A stretch of DNA of 23,697 bases from a virus: positions 1-23,697 of IMG/VR virus record IMGVR_UViG_3300042455_002571. One strand, given 5' to 3'. The notes below the pieces were generated by a model, which was not told the DNA's origin, ran no database searches, and saw only the letters and a program-made list of their open reading frames with translations. Below are positions 21,379 to 23,697 of this stretch, in pieces (the first letter of the stretch is position 1; each line of letters begins with the position of its first letter). The position numbers and the translations under genes were made by a program.

Positions 21379-23697
21379 TGGCTAAACTGTTATCAAACCG
21401 AGTCCAAACAACTCCACCCGCTGATGCTGAACCAGATCGCACAGACTGGCTGGCACCGCAGGATGCAGAACCCAACTTAGGTGTTCCTGGAGCCAGCGGG
21501 CAAATTTTAGCATCGGGTGCTGATGGTTCTCGTTACTGGGTAGATCCAGGCGCAGGTGCAACTGGACCACAGGGCCCACAAGGACCGCGTGGACCACAAG
21601 GTCCCACAGGATCAACAGGTGCAACTGGACTCACTGGAGCAACAGGGTTTGAAGGGGCAACAGGATTTAGTGGGGCAACAGGATTCGAGGGGGCAACTGG
21701 AGCAACAGGATTTGAGGGGGCAACTGGATTCAGTGGTGCTACCGGACTAAATGGTTCTACTGGTGCAACCGGAACGGGTGGTGCCACCGGCGCCACCGGA
21801 CTTCAAGGTGCAACTGGAATAGCTGGTTCAAATGGACTCGACGGAGCCACCGGAATTACCGGGGCAACTGGTGATATTGGCCAAACTGGAGCTACTGGGT
21901 TAGATGGAGCTACCGGAGCAGGTGCCACTGGAGCTACTGGGTTAGATGGAGCAACTGGAGCAGGCGCCACTGGCGCCACCGGTCCACAAGGCCCACAAGG
22001 CCCAGCAGGCTCAGGAGCTACTGGTTTTGATGGAGCTACAGGTGCAACTGGAGCAGGTGCCACAGGTGCCACAGGACCACAAGGACCACGCGGGCCACAA
22101 GGAGTAAATGGATTTGTTGGAACTACTGGAGCTACAGGATCAGAAGGACCACAAGGACCCACTGGACCCACAGGACCACAAGGACCCACAGGACCCACAG
22201 GACCACAAGGACCTGCTGGAACTTCTGTGACCATTATCGGATCAGTACCTGATGTTAATGTAGTACCACCTGGTAATCCTCAGACCACACTAAATGCTGC
22301 TTTTCCTGGTGCAATAGCCGGGAATGGTGTTATTGATACAGCCACTGGTAATTTATGGGTATACGACGGAGCTCTTTGGGAAAATGTGGGTCAAATCACA
22401 GGTCCGCAAGGAGCTACTGGTGTTAACGGTCTTACAGGTGCAACTGGCCTAACTGGTACTACTGGACTAGAAGGATCAACGGGCCCACAAGGACCACGCG
22501 GTCCTCAGGGATTCTTCGGATCTACCGGACCAGATGGAGCCACTGGAGCTACTGGTTTTGATGGATCTACAGGTGCAACTGGAGCAGGTGCCACTGGTGC
22601 TACAGGACCACAAGGACCACAAGGACCAGCAGGTGCAGGTAGTACAGTACCGGGACCACAAGGACCACAAGGACCACAAGGACCCATTGGACCGCAAGGA
22701 CCCACAGGACCCATCGGACCCATTGGACCACAAGGACCACGTGGACCACAAGGACCACAAGGACCACAAGGACCACAAGGACCCATTGGACCACAAGGAC
22801 CACAAGGACCCATTGGACTAACAGGTGCAGGTGCTACCGGAGCAACCGGACCACAAGGACCACAAGGATCAGAAGGACCACAAGGACCCACAGGACCACA
22901 AGGACCACGTGGACCACAAGGACCCATTGGGTTAACTGGACCACAAGGACCCACAGGACCGCAAGGACCCACAGGACCACAAGGACCACAAGGACCACAA
23001 GGACCACAAGGTTCTACAGGCTCAGGAGCTACTGGAGCAACAGGACCACAAGGACCACGCGGACCACAAGGTGAAGGTGCTACCGGAGCAACTGGACCAC
23101 AAGGACCACAAGGACCACAAGGACCCATTGGACTAACAGGTGCAGGTGCCACTGGAGCAACAGGACCACAAGGACCACAAGGACCACGTGGACCACAAGG
23201 TGAAGGTGCCACCGGAGCAACAGGACCACAAGGACCACAAGGACCCATTGGACCAACAGGTGCAGGAGCCACTGGAGCAACAGGACCACAAGGACCACAA
23301 GGACCACAAGGTTCTACAGGTGCAGGAGCCACTGGAGCAACAGGACCACAAGGACCACAAGGACCACAAGGACCCATTGGCCCAACAGGTGCAGGAGCTA
23401 CCGGAGCAACTGGTTTAACAGGATCCACTGGACCACGTGGACCACAAGGACCACAAGGACCCATTGGACCCATTGGACCACAAGGACCACAAGGACCAAC
23501 AGGTGCAGGAGCCACTGGAGCAACAGGACCACAGGGACCGCAAGGACCACAAGGACCACAAGGTGCAGGTAGTACAGTACCAGGACCACAAGGACCACAA
23601 GGACCACAAGGACCCATTGGACCACAAGGACCACAAGGACCAACAGGTGCAGGAGCCACTGGAGCAACAGGACCACAGGGACCGCAAGGACCGCAAG
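21378..23697 (+). CDS. Collagen-like fibre protein, 3' end outside the window
   Basis: An ORF of at least 773 codons starts at the ATG that overlaps the preceding stop (TAATG) and stays open to the right edge. Residues 1-55 are non-repetitive ([20 protein letters not shown]... then [17 protein letters not shown]), the usual head of phage collagen-like fibres. From about residue 58 the protein is Gly-x-y repeat, first rich in GAT and GFEG/GLDG units, later almost pure GPQ, GPR, GPT and GPI. The collagen run is interrupted at about residues 282-341 by a globular module ([20 protein letters not shown], then [15 protein letters not shown]), which looks like the small beta domain common in such fibres. 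Trimeric collagen triple helix is expected. The mutation-prone GGACCACAA repeats could change fibre length. Confidence 0.88.
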   Translation, partial: MAKLLSNRVQTTPPADAEPDRTDWLAPQDAEPNLGVPGASGQILASGADGSRYWVDPGAGATGPQGPQGPRGPQGPTGSTGATGLTGATGFEGATGFSGATGFEGATGATGFEGATGFSGATGLNGSTGATGTGGATGATGLQGATGIAGSNGLDGATGITGATGDIGQTGATGLDGATGAGATGATGLDGATGAGATGATGPQGPQGPAGSGATGFDGATGATGAGATGATGPQGPRGPQGVNGFVGTTGATGSEGPQGPTGPTGPQGPTGPTGPQGPAGTSVTIIGSVPDVNVVPPGNPQTTLNAAFPGAIAGNGVIDTATGNLWVYDGALWENVGQITGPQGATGVNGLTGATGLTGTTGLEGSTGPQGPRGPQGFFGSTGPDGATGATGFDGSTGATGAGATGATGPQGPQGPAGAGSTVPGPQGPQGPQGPIGPQGPTGPIGPIGPQGPRGPQGPQGPQGPQGPIGPQGPQGPIGLTGAGATGATGPQGPQGSEGPQGPTGPQGPRGPQGPIGLTGPQGPTGPQGPTGPQGPQGPQGPQGSTGSGATGATGPQGPRGPQGEGATGATGPQGPQGPQGPIGLTGAGATGATGPQGPQGPRGPQGEGATGATGPQGPQGPIGPTGAGATGATGPQGPQGPQGSTGAGATGATGPQGPQGPQGPIGPTGAGATGATGLTGSTGPRGPQGPQGPIGPIGPQGPQGPTGAGATGATGPQGPQGPQGPQGAGSTVPGPQGPQGPQGPIGPQGPQGPTGAGATGATGPQGPQGPQ
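21547..23697 (+). repeat. Collagen-coding 9-nt repeat tract (GGACCACAA and variants)
   Basis: Gly codon phase is kept throughout, with GGACCACAA as the dominant nonamer in the second half and larger blocks of roughly 100-120 nt that recur with few changes, including a GGTGCAGGTAGTACAGTACC block near 22633 and 23563. The interruption at 22221-22400 is non-repetitive. Confidence 0.85.

Noticed and set aside
22505-23659. A 384-codon minus-strand ORF made of Gly-Pro-Cys repeats, and several other long open frames on both strands in 22476-23696
   Set aside because: They are the other reading frames of the GGACCACAA collagen repeat, which lacks stop codons in most frames. The plus-strand Gly-x-y frame has a proper non-repetitive N-terminus and an inserted domain.
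21547-23697. A repeat array that could be taken for CRISPR
   Set aside because: Units are 9-nt coding triplets in one continuous frame with no constant repeat plus unique spacers, and no cas genes are present.

Overview
The window is a stretch of the virion-morphogenesis region of a T4-like (myovirus) tailed phage. The clearest markers are a run in classical T4 order: portal (gp20), small core proteins, prohead protease (gp21), scaffold (gp22) and major capsid protein (gp23). TAAATA motifs resembling the T4 late promoter TATAAATA sit in front of most genes. No host genes, tRNAs, rRNAs, CRISPR arrays or insertion sequences are visible. Base composition is moderate, with AT-richer homing-endonuclease genes. 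The gene set resembles uncultured aquatic relatives of T4-like cyanophages more than enterobacterial T4, but the host cannot be named from sequence alone.

Layout. Positions 1-2306 read leftward: two tandem, paralogous gp26-type baseplate-hub proteins with paired CxxC motifs, a small gp51-like ORF, and a GIY-YIG homing endonuclease cut by the window edge. The gp51-like ORF appears to be joined to the proximal gp26-type gene by a -1 frameshift site. From 2354 everything reads rightward. First comes a 1314-residue tape-measure protein carrying an M23 peptidase domain and a second, lysozyme/chitosanase-like domain. The capsid module follows (6335-12220) and ends in a strong terminator. An HNH homing endonuclease (12316-13056) is inserted next.

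Positions 13064-23697 are an accessory virion block: a YadA-head-like repeat fibre, a kinase-fold protein, a 587-residue modular protein punctuated by VAE|G-type motifs, several probable structural proteins, a beta-helical fibre protein, and a collagen-like fibre still open at the right edge.

How it works together. Portal, core, protease, scaffold and capsid protein build and mature the head. The gp26/gp51-type proteins and the tape measure serve baseplate hub and tail assembly and, through the hydrolase domains, probably cell-wall passage. The accessory block probably supplies fibres and internal or decorating proteins. Core head genes carry good Shine-Dalgarno sequences. Six other genes instead have a TAAATA box only 4-7 nt before the ATG and no Shine-Dalgarno, which predicts leaderless late mRNAs. 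The three strongest novel leads are the frameshift fusion of the gp26- and gp51-type genes, the protease-punctuated polyprotein, and the leaderless late-promoter arrangement.
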